Positions 8,750 to 18,285 of a DNA stretch of 64,000 nt are shown one piece after another. Each line of letters starts with the position of its first letter. The stretch's first letter is position 1. Both the position numbers and the translations under genes were made by a program. A model generated the notes under the pieces. The model ran no database searches, was not told where the DNA came from, and saw only the letters and a program-made list of their open reading frames with translations. The stretch is from Arthrobacter echini (GTDB lineage Bacteria > Actinomycetota > Actinomycetes > Actinomycetales > Micrococcaceae): contig NZ_VSLD01000001.1 of NCBI RefSeq assembly GCF_008107445.1, positions 248,001 to 312,000 of the forward strand. Reading direction: 5' to 3'.

Positions 8750-9225
8750 TGGACTTCACCCACCATGCGCCCGAGGGCTACCAGTGCCCGTTCTGCGATC
8801 TGGCGCGAGGGGACTTCGGCAATCCCGGCAATCTGTGCCGACCCGGCGATGTCATCCACTCCGATGATCTCGCCCTGGCGTTCATCGCCTCGCACGGATT
8901 CGAACCGAATCCCGGCCACGTGCTCATCACACCCCGCGACCACGTCGAGCTGCTCTACGAACTGCCCGACGACGTCGCGGCCCGGATCATGACGCTCACG
9001 CGCGACATCGCGATCGCGATCAAGCGTGCTTGGGCACCCGACGGCATTTCCACCCGGCAGCACAACGAACCCGCGGGGAGCCAGCACGTGTGGCACTACC
9101 ACCAGCACGTCCTGCCGCGCTGGGAGGACGACGGCTTCTACTTCACCCCGAAGCGGCCCGTCGTCGACCCGGGGATCCGCGCCCGGAAAGCCGACGAACT
9201 GCGTGCCTTCCTCCCGCCGCAGTAG
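8749..9225 (+). CDS. HIT family nucleotide hydrolase/transferase
   Basis: A 158-residue histidine-triad protein. The catalytic motif is in HVWHYHQHVLPRW (triad H-Y-H-Q-H-V-L). A CPFC pair near the N-terminus (residues about 13-16) plus a later cysteine suggests the zinc-binding type of HIT protein. Expected to hydrolyse a nucleoside phosphoramidate or dinucleoside polyphosphate. It is coupled through a 1-base stop/start overlap to the SUKH-like gene upstream, and is convergent with the polyprenyl synthase gene 24 bp away. The exact substrate is not predictable. Confidence 0.88.
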   Translation: MDFTHHAPEGYQCPFCDLARGDFGNPGNLCRPGDVIHSDDLALAFIASHGFEPNPGHVLITPRDHVELLYELPDDVAARIMTLTRDIAIAIKRAWAPDGISTRQHNEPAGSQHVWHYHQHVLPRWEDDGFYFTPKRPVVDPGIRARKADELRAFLPPQ

Positions 9226-9248
9226 GAGCCGTCACCCGGGGGCGCGGT

Positions 9249-10343
9249 CTACACCTCGCGGCTGACCACGGCCTGCGCGAAACTCGTCAGAGCCTGTTTC
9301 ACCACGCTGTCCGGCAGGGGGTCCAGGGCAGCGACGGCGGCGTCCGCCCACCGCTGGGCCACCGCCCACGCCTCCTGTGTCTGCGGGTGTCCCCGCAGGG
9401 CGGCGACGGCCCCGGCGAGGGCCTCGTCCGAGGAGAGGTCGCCGTCGACCAGCGCGAGGACATCGGCGGCAGACCGGTCACCCCCGGCCGCGGCGCGGCG
9501 CAGCAGGATCACCGGCAGTGTCGGCACCGCCTCACGCAGATCGGTGCCTGGCGCCTTGCCGGAGGTGACCTTCAGCCCGGTGACATCGATGACGTCGTCG
9601 GCCAGCTGGAAGGCCACGCCCACCTTCTCGCCGTAGGAGACCATGACGTCCACGACCTCACGGGGGGCATCGGCGAAGATGGCGCCCAGCTGGCCCGAAG
9701 CGGCGACGAGCGAGCCGGTCTTGTCGGCGATCACGGAGAGATAGTGTTCCAGGTCGTCCTGGCCCTCGCGGGGTCCGACGGTCTCGTGCAGCTGGCCCAG
9801 GCACAGTCGCTCGAAGGTGCGCGCCTGGATACCGAGCGCTTCCCCGCCCAGCTCGGACACGAGGATGGAGGCCCGGGCGAAGATGAGGTCGCCGGTGAGG
9901 ATGGCCACGGAGTTGCCCCACACCTCGTGTGCGGTGGGTCCACCGCGGCGGTACGGGGCCGAGTCCATGACGTCGTCATGGTAGAGGGTGGCAAGATGGG
10001 TGAGTTCGACGACGACGGCCGCCTGGACGACCTGCGGCGTGGCGGGTGTGCCCAGATGGGACGCGAGGATGGTGAGCAGTGGCCTGATGCGTTTGCCGCC
10101 GGCCTCGACGAGGTGCCGGCTCGTGGCATCGGCCAGGGGATCCGAGTTGGAGATGGCATGGCGGAGCTGCGTCTCGACCTCGGCGAGGCATGACGACACC
10201 GAGGGCCCCAGCTGGGGGTCCTCGGCGATCAGGGCGAAGCCCGGCGGCAGGCGCAGGGCATCCGCCTCGTCCCGGGGGTCCGCCGCGTCCGGGGCGCTGC
10301 CCGGGCCCACGTTGGTCCAGCCGGGGCTGAAGGAGTGCGTCAC
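9249..10343 (-). CDS. Polyprenyl diphosphate synthase for the menaquinone side chain
   Basis: Class I trans-isoprenyl synthase, 364 residues, condensing IPP with an allylic diphosphate. Seen: GGKRIRPL at 82-89, the first Asp-rich motif DDVMD at 123-127, and the second motif DDVID at 249-253. The residues before the first motif (ATLYH) do not set product length clearly. Its place beside menJ and menG, as in mycobacteria (grcC1 next to menJ), points to the menaquinone prenyl tail. It starts with GTG, only nine bases after the menJ stop. TAGGCT six bases upstream of this GTG could be a -10 giving a leaderless message in addition to operon read-through. Confidence 0.9.
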   Translation of the reverse strand: MTHSFSPGWTNVGPGSAPDAADPRDEADALRLPPGFALIAEDPQLGPSVSSCLAEVETQLRHAISNSDPLADATSRHLVEAGGKRIRPLLTILASHLGTPATPQVVQAAVVVELTHLATLYHDDVMDSAPYRRGGPTAHEVWGNSVAILTGDLIFARASILVSELGGEALGIQARTFERLCLGQLHETVGPREGQDDLEHYLSVIADKTGSLVAASGQLGAIFADAPREVVDVMVSYGEKVGVAFQLADDVIDVTGLKVTSGKAPGTDLREAVPTLPVILLRRAAAGGDRSAADVLALVDGDLSSDEALAGAVAALRGHPQTQEAWAVAQRWADAAVAALDPLPDSVVKQALTSFAQAVVSREV

Positions 10344-10352
10344 CGTCTAAGC

Positions 10353-11669
10353 CTAACCACGTGCGCCCGCTCCCTGCGCACGCAGCAGCCGCGCCGCCGG
10401 CGGCTGGTTGGTGGTGGCGGGCACGAGCGATTCGAGCAGGCGGATGACGCGGTCCTCGAATCCCTTGCCGCCGGCATCGGTGAGATTGGCGAGCATGCGC
10501 ACCACGAACCGCATGAGCAGCGGGATCGGCATACCGGTCCGCAGTGCCAGGGACATCACGGCGGGCTTCCCGATCAGCTGCGCGAAGACCCGCCCGAGCG
10601 TGAAGTGGCTGCCCCACCGGCTGCGCACGTAGGGCGCGTAACCGGACATGACCTGGTCCCGTCCGAGCGGAGAGGAGATGCCCTGTGCGCGCTCGATGAA
10701 CTCGGCCGCGTATCGTGCGGACTCCATGGCGTAGGAGATCCCCTCGCCGTTGAACGGCGAGACCATGCCGCCGGCGTCCCCGAGGAGCAGCAGTCCGGGG
10801 CTGTAGTGCGGCGTCCTGTTGAAGCCCATGGGCAGCGCCGCGCCGCGGATCTCACCGACCTGGTTCTCCGGCGTGAAGCCCCACTCGGGGGGCATGGCCG
10901 CGGTCCAGTCGCGCAGCACCTGCTTGTAGTCCAGTCTGCCGAACTCCGCGGAGGAGTTGAGGATACCGAGACCCACGTTGGAGGTGCCGTCGCCTACGCC
11001 GAAGACCCATCCGTAACCGGGCAGGGGCTTGCCGGTGGCGTCGGGGAGTTCCAGCCAGCCCTCCATCCACTCGTCATCGGTGCGCGGACTGGTGAAGTAG
11101 GTGCGCACGGCGACGCCGAGGGGCCGGTCGTCCCGCTTCTGCATCCCGAGGCTGACAGCCGTGCGCGTCGAATTGCCGTCGGCGGCCAGGACGACGTCGG
11201 CCGAGAAGGAGCGCGTCTCGCCGGTCTTGCGACCGCCGGCGTCGAGCAGGTTCACTTCCACGCCGGTGACGCGCCCGGCGTCGTCGCGCACCGCGGAGGA
11301 CACGGCGTGACCCTCGAGGATGGTGGCGCCGGCAGTGCGGGCGTGCAGTGCCAGGGCCTCGTCGAAACCGAGCCGGGTGCGGACCAGGCCGTAGTCGGGG
11401 AAGTCGCTGAGTTCGGGCCAGGGCACCTCGACGGTGCGTGTGCCCGCGATGAGGCGCAGGCCCTTGTTCCGGCGCCACCCCTCGCTCTCGTCGTGCGGCA
11501 GGCCGAGCAGCTGCACCTCGCGCGTGGCACGGGGCGTCAGCCCGTCACCGCACACCTTCTCGCGGGGGAAGAACGTCTTCTCCAGGACCGTGACCTCGAT
11601 GCCGGCGCTCGCGAGATAGTAGGCGGCGGTGGATCCGGCCGGGCCGGCACCGACGATGAGGACCGACAC
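10353..11669 (-). CDS. menJ: Menaquinone reductase, geranylgeranyl reductase family (MenJ-like)
   Basis: FAD-dependent oxidoreductase of 438 residues. Seen: GAGPAGSTAAYYL at 7-19, the family motif FPREKVCGDGLTP (cysteine near residue 39), a central ADGNSTR and the late LLLGDAGGMVSPFNGEGI loop. The M. tuberculosis homologue MenJ saturates one isoprene unit of menaquinone; the neighbouring polyprenyl synthase and menG make that role likely here rather than archaeal-type lipid or carotenoid reduction. The GTG start abuts the menG stop codon with no spacer, so translation is coupled. Membrane-associated function is expected although no clear transmembrane helix is seen. Confidence 0.85.
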   Translation of the reverse strand: MSVLIVGAGPAGSTAAYYLASAGIEVTVLEKTFFPREKVCGDGLTPRATREVQLLGLPHDESEGWRRNKGLRLIAGTRTVEVPWPELSDFPDYGLVRTRLGFDEALALHARTAGATILEGHAVSSAVRDDAGRVTGVEVNLLDAGGRKTGETRSFSADVVLAADGNSTRTAVSLGMQKRDDRPLGVAVRTYFTSPRTDDEWMEGWLELPDATGKPLPGYGWVFGVGDGTSNVGLGILNSSAEFGRLDYKQVLRDWTAAMPPEWGFTPENQVGEIRGAALPMGFNRTPHYSPGLLLLGDAGGMVSPFNGEGISYAMESARYAAEFIERAQGISSPLGRDQVMSGYAPYVRSRWGSHFTLGRVFAQLIGKPAVMSLALRTGMPIPLLMRFVVRMLANLTDAGGKGFEDRVIRLLESLVPATTNQPPAARLLRAQGAGARG

Positions 11670-12431
11670 CTAGACGGCCGTCGTCTGGCGGGTCAGGCGG
11701 ACCTGACCGGGCCGCAGCGGTTCCTCACCGGGCGCGGCAGGCGCCTTGAAGGCACGGTGTACCGCGACGATGCCCCCGTTGAGATTCCGGTACTCGACGT
11801 CCTCCCAGCCGCTCTCGGCGATCCACGCCGCGAGCCCGTCCTGGCCCGGCCAGGCCCGGATGGACTCCGCGAGGTACACGTAGGCGTCCGGGTTGGAACT
11901 GACCCTGCGGGCGATCGCCGGCAGTGCTCGCATGAGGTACTCGGTGTAGGCGGTGCGCCAGAGTGCAGCGGTGGGCTGCGAGAACTCGGCGATGACGAGC
12001 CTCCCGCCGGGTCGGGTGACGCGCAGCAGCTCCTCGAGGGCCTTCTTGGGCTCGTTCACGTTGCGCAGGCCGAAGGAGATGGTCGAGGAGTCGAAGGAGT
12101 TGTCCGCGAAGGGCAGCTCGGTGGCGTCCCCGGCCACGAAGTCGATGTCGGGCCGCCTGCGCTTGCCCACCTTCAGCATGCCGAGGGAGAAGTCGCACGC
12201 GACGACGTCGATCCCGGCGTCAGCATAGGGTTCGCTCGAGGTTCCCGTGCCGGCCGCGAGATCGAGCACGCGCCCCCCAGGTTCGGAGCCCACCGCGTCC
12301 ACGACGATGCGCCGCCACCGGCGCGCCTGTCCCACGGACAGGACGTCGTTGACGACGTCGTACTTCGGCGCCACGTCGTCGAACATGGCCGCCACTTCGT
12401 CAGGGCGCTTCTCCAGGGATGCACGATTCAC
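11670..12431 (-). CDS. menG: Demethylmenaquinone methyltransferase
   Basis: SAM-dependent methyltransferase of the UbiE/MenG family, 253 residues, performing the last methylation of menaquinone. Seen: the N-terminal family signature [20 protein letters not shown], the SAM-binding motif [12 protein letters not shown], and the post-motif [24 protein letters not shown]. Starts at GTG 12431 and heads the menG-menJ-prenyl synthase operon. Divergent from menF across 140 bp, which must contain both promoters. Full length and well conserved. Confidence 0.93.
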   Translation of the reverse strand: MNRASLEKRPDEVAAMFDDVAPKYDVVNDVLSVGQARRWRRIVVDAVGSEPGGRVLDLAAGTGTSSEPYADAGIDVVACDFSLGMLKVGKRRRPDIDFVAGDATELPFADNSFDSSTISFGLRNVNEPKKALEELLRVTRPGGRLVIAEFSQPTAALWRTAYTEYLMRALPAIARRVSSNPDAYVYLAESIRAWPGQDGLAAWIAESGWEDVEYRNLNGGIVAVHRAFKAPAAPGEEPLRPGQVRLTRQTTAV

Positions 12432-12571
12432 CTGTCCATCATCTCAAACAAACGCGGGTCACCCAATCACGATCCCCCGGGTTGCCATGAGGGCCGGCGA
12501 CGGCGTCCACGCCGGTCCCTGCACCGCAGCGGGCGGTCCGGATCAGCGCCCCCGGAGTACGCTGGGGAATC

Positions 12572-13912
12572 ATGAGCACTCCGTCCCTCACCGCGCTGAC
12601 GCCTGCGCACGGACAGTCCAGCGGGCTCCGCAGCATCACGGTGGCTCGAGAAGACCTGGACCCCCGGACCGGACTCCTCGAGTACGTGGTGCGCGACGAC
12701 GCGCACACCTGGATCCGGCGGGGCGGCGGGCTGGTGGGATACGGGGAGATCACCCGGTTCACCGTGACCGGACCGGACCGTTTCACCCGGGCGCAGGACT
12801 GGTGGCGGCGCGAGCTGGCCGGCGCCGAGGTACTCGATGAACTCGGCATCCCCGGATCGGGCCTGATCGCCTTCGGCTCGTTCGCGTTCTCCAAGACCTC
12901 ACCGCACGCATCACGCCTGATCGTCCCCGAGGTAGTGGTCGGGTGCACAGAGGGTCGCAGCTGGCTGACCTACATCACCCGCGATCCCGAGGCGGAACTG
13001 AGTGCAGCAGCCGCGGAGGCGGCCCTTGCCGCGTGGCTCCTGGAGCCCGCCGCGGACCGCTCCCCCAGCCCGGGTGACCGCCTCGCGCCCGGCGTCCTGA
13101 CCGAGGATCAGTACACGCGGGCCGTCGCCGAGGGGGTCGAGCACGTCCGGAGGGGTGAGCTGAGCAAACTCGTGCTCGCACGCGACATCGTCGCCGAGCT
13201 GGAGCGGCCGATCGCGACGGCGCACGTTCTGCGCGAGCTCGCCGTGCGGTACGAGGACTGCTGGACCTACGCCGTCGACGGCCTGATCGGCTCGACGCCG
13301 GAGATGCTCATCAAGGTGGAGAACAACACGGCCGAGGCACGGGTGCTGGCCGGCACGCTGGATCGGGCCGATGCGCCGGCCGATGATCCCGGCTATGCCG
13401 AACGCGTCCTCGCCGGGTCCGAGAAGCAACTGCACGAGCATCAGATCGCCATCGACTCGCTCACCGAGACCCTCGCTCCGTTCACGAGTTCGATGACCTC
13501 CCACAGCGAGCCGTTCGTCCTGCAGCTGCCCAATGTGTGGCACCTCGCCTCGGACGTCACGGCGCGATTGACGGCGGACGACGACGGTCACGTGCCGACC
13601 TCGCTCGCCCTCGTGCAGGCGCTGCATCCCACCGCAGCCGTCTGCGGCACCCCGACCACCGTGGCCGGCGCATTGATCCGCGAACTCGAGCACCTGCAGC
13701 GCGGCCCCTACGCCGGGCCCGTGGGCTGGATCGACGCCGGCGGCAATGGTGAATGGGGTATCGCGCTGCGCGGCGCCGTGATCGAGACACCCACCCGCGT
13801 GCGGCTCTATGCCGGCTGCGGCATCGTGGAGGGCTCCACGCCCGAGGCCGAGCTGGCGGAGACCTGGAGCAAGTTCCGGCCGATGATCGAGGCCCTCGGT
13901 ATTCGGCGCTGA
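12572..13912 (+). CDS. menF: Isochorismate synthase
   Basis: Chorismate-binding enzyme of 446 residues that isomerises chorismate to isochorismate, the first committed step of menaquinone synthesis. Seen: KLVLARDIVAE at the start of the chorismate-binding domain, STPEMLI, LAGTLDR, the EHQIAIDSL segment, HPTAAVCGTP and the late YAGPVGWIDAGGNGEWGIALRGA and YAGCGIVEGS stretches. A salicylate or anthranilate synthase is less likely given menG, menD and menC in the same 10 kb. Divergent from menG. Confidence 0.92.
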   Translation: MSTPSLTALTPAHGQSSGLRSITVAREDLDPRTGLLEYVVRDDAHTWIRRGGGLVGYGEITRFTVTGPDRFTRAQDWWRRELAGAEVLDELGIPGSGLIAFGSFAFSKTSPHASRLIVPEVVVGCTEGRSWLTYITRDPEAELSAAAAEAALAAWLLEPAADRSPSPGDRLAPGVLTEDQYTRAVAEGVEHVRRGELSKLVLARDIVAELERPIATAHVLRELAVRYEDCWTYAVDGLIGSTPEMLIKVENNTAEARVLAGTLDRADAPADDPGYAERVLAGSEKQLHEHQIAIDSLTETLAPFTSSMTSHSEPFVLQLPNVWHLASDVTARLTADDDGHVPTSLALVQALHPTAAVCGTPTTVAGALIRELEHLQRGPYAGPVGWIDAGGNGEWGIALRGAVIETPTRVRLYAGCGIVEGSTPEAELAETWSKFRPMIEALGIRR

Positions 13913-14021
13913 TCCCGGCTCTGGTTACCAATAGGCAAAGCCTGTAGCCTGTGACGCACATCTCAACGATCGTCGCTACAATCAGCAGGACATTCTCCGC
14001 TCCCGTCCAAGTGAGGCATTC

Positions 14022-14822
14022 ATGAATCGCAGCAGAAGCGCAATGCTGGCGGCACTCGCCGCCGGCACCCTCCTCCTCAGCGCGTGCGGCGGAGGTTCCG
14101 ACGACGCCGGCGCCGACCCCAGCGCCGGGGCCGGCGGCCTCGACCTCGTCTCGGAGGGGTCCCTCACCGTCTGCTCCGACGTGCCCTACCCGCCGTTCGA
14201 GTTCGAGGAGAACGGGGAGTACACCGGCTTCGACATGGATCTCATGAAGGAGGTCGCCAAGGGGATGGATCTCGAGTTCACCGTGCAGGACGTCGGGTTC
14301 GACGGCCTCCAGAGCGGCGCGGTCCTCGCCGCCGGGCAGTGCGACGTCGGTGCCAGCGCGGTGACCATCACGGAGGAGCGCCAGGCCAGTCTCGCCTTCT
14401 CCGACCCCTACTACGACTCCCTGCAGTCCCTGCTGGTCCCCGAGGGCTCCGATATCGCCTCCATCGACGATCTGGGCAAGAAGCGCGTCGGCGTGCAGCA
14501 GGGCACCACCGGGGAGACCTACACGCGTGAGAACGCGCCGGAGGACACCGAGGTGGTCTCCTTCCCCTCGGACGCCGAGATGTACGCCTCCATCCAGGCG
14601 GGAGGCGTAGATGCACTGCTGCAGGATCTGCCGGTCAACATCGGGCATACCGAGGACGGTGCCTTCACGCTTGCCGAGGAGTACCCCACGGACGAGCAGT
14701 ACGGGTTCATCATGAAGAAGGACGGCACCGAGGATCTCGTTGCTGCCGTGAACGAGCAGCTCACCGCGATGCGCGACAACGGCAGGTACCAGGAGATCTA
14801 CGACTCCTATTTCACGGAGTAG
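14022..14822 (+). CDS. Polar amino acid ABC transporter substrate-binding lipoprotein
   Basis: A 266-residue type II bacterial solute-binding protein (family 3). The signal peptide ends in the lipobox LLLSAC, with Cys22 to be lipidated and anchored outside the membrane, followed by a Gly/Ser/Asp linker. The body has the family pattern [22 protein letters not shown] split across its first strand and [10 protein letters not shown] next. It heads the transporter genes that follow. A TACAAT at 13977-13982 is a possible -10. Residues of the pocket do not let me name the amino acid. A strong hairpin follows the gene. Confidence 0.9.
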   Translation: MNRSRSAMLAALAAGTLLLSACGGGSDDAGADPSAGAGGLDLVSEGSLTVCSDVPYPPFEFEENGEYTGFDMDLMKEVAKGMDLEFTVQDVGFDGLQSGAVLAAGQCDVGASAVTITEERQASLAFSDPYYDSLQSLLVPEGSDIASIDDLGKKRVGVQQGTTGETYTRENAPEDTEVVSFPSDAEMYASIQAGGVDALLQDLPVNIGHTEDGAFTLAEEYPTDEQYGFIMKKDGTEDLVAAVNEQLTAMRDNGRYQEIYDSYFTE

Positions 14823-14831
14823 CCCGATCCC

Positions 14832-14867
14832 GCCCGTGCGGCCGGACCGCTCTCCGGCCGCACGGGC
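14832..14867 (+). terminator. Perfect 15-bp hairpin after the binding-protein gene
   Basis: Stem GCCCGTGCGGCCGGA / TCCGGCCGCACGGGC, loop CCGCTC, ten bases after the stop and 30 bases before the permease start. There is no U-run, so it may attenuate or stabilise the 5' mRNA segment, giving excess binding protein over permease and ATPase. Confidence 0.7.
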
Positions 14868-14897
14868 CTCCCCGCCGAAGGAAGGTACATCCCGCGC

Positions 14898-15683
14898 GTG
14901 AAACGTTCAACCCGCAGGCACCTGGTTCAAGGCGTTCTCTACGTCGTATTCATCGCAGTGGTCCTGTTCGTCGTACTGTCCGCAGATTGGGGGCGGATCC
15001 AGCCCTACTTCTTCAACCTCGACGTCGCTGCCTCGCTCTTCCCCGAGATCGTGCTCACGGCCGCGAAGAACACCGTGATCTACACCCTGATCGCCTTCGT
15101 CGGTGGCGTCCTCCTAGGACTCCTGCTCGCCCTCATGAAGCTTTCACCGGTGCTGCCGTACCGCTGGCTCGCCACCGGGTACATCGAGCTGTTCCGTGGG
15201 CTCCCGGCGCTGCTGGTGATCTTCGGCTTCGCGTACGCCCTCCCCATCGCCCTCTCCTGGCAACCACCGGGGGGCAGTACGGGCGCCGGCCTGATCGGAC
15301 TCATCATCGTGTCCTCGGCCTACATCGCGGAAACTATTCGCGCCGGTATCGAGGCCGTCCCCAAGGGGCAGATGGAAGCAGCACGCTCCCTCGGTCTCAC
15401 CCCGCTGTGGACCATGATCACGGTCATTCTCCCGCAGGCCTTCCGCATCATCACCCCCCCACTGACCAACGAGCTCGTGATCATCATCAAGGACACCTCG
15501 CTGCTGTTCATTGCGGGCATGGCACTCGGCGACCGCGAACTCACGGTCTTCGCGCGCGACGGGCTGACGAGCACGGCCAATGCGACCCCGCTCGTGATCG
15601 CCGCCCTCCTGTACCTGGTCATCACGCTCCCGCTCACGCAGCTGGTGGCGAAGCTCGAACGACACAACAAGAGAGGTCGGTGA
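14898..15683 (+). CDS. Amino acid ABC transporter permease
   Basis: A 261-residue inner-membrane permease of the His/Glu/Gln (HEAAP) class. Multiple hydrophobic segments start at residue 13, with a first helix [19 protein letters not shown]. The EAA loop for ATPase contact reads [20 protein letters not shown] (about residues 157-176), preceded by [18 protein letters not shown] start at 14898 follows GGAAGG. Its stop codon overlaps the GTG of the ATPase gene (GTGA), so the two are coupled. A single permease gene implies a homodimer. Confidence 0.9.
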   Translation: MKRSTRRHLVQGVLYVVFIAVVLFVVLSADWGRIQPYFFNLDVAASLFPEIVLTAAKNTVIYTLIAFVGGVLLGLLLALMKLSPVLPYRWLATGYIELFRGLPALLVIFGFAYALPIALSWQPPGGSTGAGLIGLIIVSSAYIAETIRAGIEAVPKGQMEAARSLGLTPLWTMITVILPQAFRIITPPLTNELVIIIKDTSLLFIAGMALGDRELTVFARDGLTSTANATPLVIAALLYLVITLPLTQLVAKLERHNKRGR

Positions 15684-16465
15684 TCCCGGTGTCCCACACA
15701 GCATCGGAGGAGACAGGGCGCGGACCGACAGCAGCGGCACCCGCTATCGAGGTTCGCGAGCTGTGCAAGACGTTCGGCACCAACGCAGTGCTCAAGGGCA
15801 TCGATTTCCATGTTGACCAGGGCGAGGTGGTCTGCGTCATCGGTCCATCCGGATCCGGGAAGTCGACGCTGCTGCGCTGCGTCAATCGGCTCGAGGAGCC
15901 CACCAGCGGCACCATCGTGGTGGAGGGGATCGACATCACCGACAGCGAGACGGATCTCGACGCCGTCCGGACGCGCATCGGCATCGTCTTCCAGCAGTTC
16001 AATCTCTTCCCGCACCTGACGGTCCTGCAGAATCTGACGCTCGCCCAGCGGCGTGCCAAGAAGCGTGGCAAGCGGGAAGCCGCCGAGGTCGCCCGGAAGA
16101 ACCTGGAGAAGGTGGGTCTGTCAGAGAAGGCGGACGCCTTCCCCACTCAGCTCTCGGGTGGCCAGCAGCAACGCGTCGCCATCGCGCGCGCTCTGTCGAT
16201 GGACCCGGACATGATGCTCTTCGACGAGCCGACCAGCGCCCTGGACCCAGAGCTCGTGGGCGACGTCCTGGAGGTCATGAAGCAGCTGGCCCGTGAGGGA
16301 ATGACCATGATGGTGGTCACGCACGAGATGGGCTTCGCCCGGGAAGTGGGCGACCGCGTGGTCTTCATGGACGGCGGCGTGGTGGTGGAGCAGGGCGTTC
16401 CGGAGGACGTCCTCGGGAACCCGCAGCACGAGCGGACGCAACTGTTCCTCTCGAAGGTGCTCTAG
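15680..16465 (+). CDS. Amino acid ABC transporter ATP-binding protein
   Basis: ATPase of the polar amino acid importer, about 261 residues. Walker A is [10 protein letters not shown]-loop [10 protein letters not shown], signature LSGGQQQR, Walker [15 protein letters not shown] and H-loop VVTHEM. The start is ambiguous: GTG 15680 overlaps the permease stop and GTG 15689 lies 12 bases after GAGAGG; the overlap favours 15680. Its TAG stop shares the four bases CTAG with the convergent menD stop. The transporter is complete (binding protein, permease, ATPase) but sits between menaquinone genes without a visible functional link. Confidence 0.92.
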   Translation: MIPVSHTASEETGRGPTAAAPAIEVRELCKTFGTNAVLKGIDFHVDQGEVVCVIGPSGSGKSTLLRCVNRLEEPTSGTIVVEGIDITDSETDLDAVRTRIGIVFQQFNLFPHLTVLQNLTLAQRRAKKRGKREAAEVARKNLEKVGLSEKADAFPTQLSGGQQQRVAIARALSMDPDMMLFDEPTSALDPELVGDVLEVMKQLAREGMTMMVVTHEMGFAREVGDRVVFMDGGVVVEQGVPEDVLGNPQHERTQLFLSKVL

Positions 16466-18285
16466 CCGCCCAGCTCCGCCGCCGCATCCACGTCCGTCGC
16501 AGCGTCCAGCACGGCGCGGCGGATGCGTGCATGGAGATCACGGAGCGTGCTGCGCTGCGTCCGGACCTCGAGGACTGAGCGGCCCAGGATGGGCCGCTCC
16601 AGCGCCGCCACCAGCTCCCCATACGTCGTCGCCCCCTCGTACGCCAGCCCATGGGCGGCGGCCAGTGCGGCGAGGTCGACGGCGTGCGGGGTCCCGAAGA
16701 GGCGCTCGACGGCGGCGCCGTAGCGGTCCGCCGTCGATTCCGCGCCGTGCTCGAGCAGGCCGAAGATGCCGCCTCCGCCGTCGTTGAGCACCACCAGCTG
16801 CAGCTCCGGCTGCACTTCCCCGGTGCCGATCAGCAGCCCGCCGACGTCGTGCAGGAAGGTCAGGTCCCCGAGCAGCACACGCGTGGGGGCGCGCGTCGCG
16901 AGCGCGATGCCCGTGGCCGTCGAGATGGTGCCGTCGATGCCTGCGAGACCGCGGTTCGCGAAGACCCTCAGCGGGTGACGGTCCGTGGCTGCCATGAGAT
17001 CCACGTCCCGGATGGGATTCGAGGAGCCGAGCACCAGATTGCCGGAAGTGCCCACCCACACCGCCTCCGCGACGTGCAGTCCCGTGAGCGCCTCCTCACC
17101 GTCGAGCACGGCACGGATGGCCGCCTGCGCCCGCCCTCCAGCCTCCTGCCACGTCCGCAGCCAGCCGTCGGCGCCGCGACCGGCAAAAAGGAGCAGCTCC
17201 GACAGATCTTCGATGATCCGCTCGGGGCGGCGACCCTCCTCGAACCAGGCGGCGGGCCCGGGCAGATAGAGCGCGTGCTCCACGTCGGACCGCGCGAGGA
17301 GCGCTGCGACGGGCCGTGAGAGAGTGGGACGCCCGAAGACGACCACCCGCGTGATGCTCGGCCCGAGCTGTTCGAGGAGCAGGCGGTAGGCGACGACGGC
17401 GCTACTGCCGGAGCGGGCGTTCGACGACGGTTCGGCGAGCAGCGGGAGCTCCAGGTGGGCGGCGAATGCAGCCGCGACCTCGCCGGCGTCGTGCCCCGCG
17501 ACGACCACCGTGCGCGCGTCGTCGCGCGCCTGCGGGAGCGGACGCTGCCGTGCGGCGGCTGACACGGCAGCGTCCGCCAACGTCGTCCCGGTGGTGACCC
17601 GCACGGCCGACGCCGCCAATGATGCGGTGACATCGACGGTGGCGATGCCGGTGCCGGAGACGCTGTCGGTGTCGGTGGCGGTGTCGGTGGCGGTGTCGGG
17701 CCCGGGCGCGGCTCGGCCGTCGGGGACCAGCGGATCCCGGAATGCGAGATTCAGGTGCACGGGGCCGCGCGGGGTGTCCTCCGCGTCTCCCCCGCGTGCG
17801 GCCCGGAGTGCCGCCGTGACGGGACCGGTCGGGTCGTCCCCGGCGGCGACGTCGAACTCCGTGCGCACGTGCACGCCGAACAGCTGCGGCTGCACGGTGG
17901 TCTGGTTGGCCCCGGTCCCCCGCAGTTCGGCGGGCCGGTCGGCCGACACCACCACGAGGGGCACCGCCGCGTGATTGGCCTCCATGACGGCGGGCAGCAG
18001 TTCGCCCACGGCGGTGCCCGACGTCGTCACGACGGCCGCGGGGCGACCCGCGCCGAGCGCGAGCCCCAGTGCCGTGAAGCATCCGGACCGTTCGTCGATG
18101 CGCACGTGCAGACGCACTCTCCCGGCGGCTTCGGCATCGGCGAGTGCGTAGGCCAGCGGCGCGCTGCGGGACCCCGGAGCGACGACGACGTCGGTGACGC
18201 CGCCCGCGATCAGTGCGGCGACCGCCCGGGCCGCCGCCGTCGCGGCATCGAGGGGAGCATCGGGGTAGGTCGCTGATTCGGTCAC
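16462..18285 (-). CDS. menD: 2-succinyl-5-enolpyruvyl-6-hydroxy-3-cyclohexene-1-carboxylate synthase
   Basis: ThDP- and Mg-dependent enzyme of 607 residues joining isochorismate and 2-oxoglutarate. N-terminal PYR domain has [15 protein letters not shown] and the cofactor glutamate region [15 protein letters not shown]. The ThDP/Mg motif in the C-terminal domain begins [13 protein letters not shown] and continues to [15 protein letters not shown]. The GTG at 18285 overlaps the menC TGA by four bases and is preceded by GGGAG, so it is preferred over upstream frames. At about residues 196-208 there is a low-complexity [11 protein letters not shown] insert from a DNA tandem repeat. Somewhat long for the family because of this. 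Confidence 0.92.
   Translation of the reverse strand: MTESATYPDAPLDAATAAARAVAALIAGGVTDVVVAPGSRSAPLAYALADAEAAGRVRLHVRIDERSGCFTALGLALGAGRPAAVVTTSGTAVGELLPAVMEANHAAVPLVVVSADRPAELRGTGANQTTVQPQLFGVHVRTEFDVAAGDDPTGPVTAALRAARGGDAEDTPRGPVHLNLAFRDPLVPDGRAAPGPDTATDTATDTDSVSGTGIATVDVTASLAASAVRVTTGTTLADAAVSAAARQRPLPQARDDARTVVVAGHDAGEVAAAFAAHLELPLLAEPSSNARSGSSAVVAYRLLLEQLGPSITRVVVFGRPTLSRPVAALLARSDVEHALYLPGPAAWFEEGRRPERIIEDLSELLLFAGRGADGWLRTWQEAGGRAQAAIRAVLDGEEALTGLHVAEAVWVGTSGNLVLGSSNPIRDVDLMAATDRHPLRVFANRGLAGIDGTISTATGIALATRAPTRVLLGDLTFLHDVGGLLIGTGEVQPELQLVVLNDGGGGIFGLLEHGAESTADRYGAAVERLFGTPHAVDLAALAAAHGLAYEGATTYGELVAALERPILGRSVLEVRTQRSTLRDLHARIRRAVLDAATDVDAAAELGG
17665..17700. repeat. Tandem 12-bp repeat inside menD
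   Basis: The unit GTCGGTGGCGGT occurs twice head to tail (17671-17694), flanked by half units on both sides. On the coding strand it yields a run of Asp-Thr/Ala-Thr residues in a linker of MenD. Copy number is prone to slip in multiples of four residues without breaking the frame. Confidence 0.8.

Noticed and set aside
10335-12575. 746-codon plus-strand frame opposite menJ and menG
   Set aside because: High-GC third-position effect; no motifs, and it covers two recognised enzymes plus their divergent promoter.
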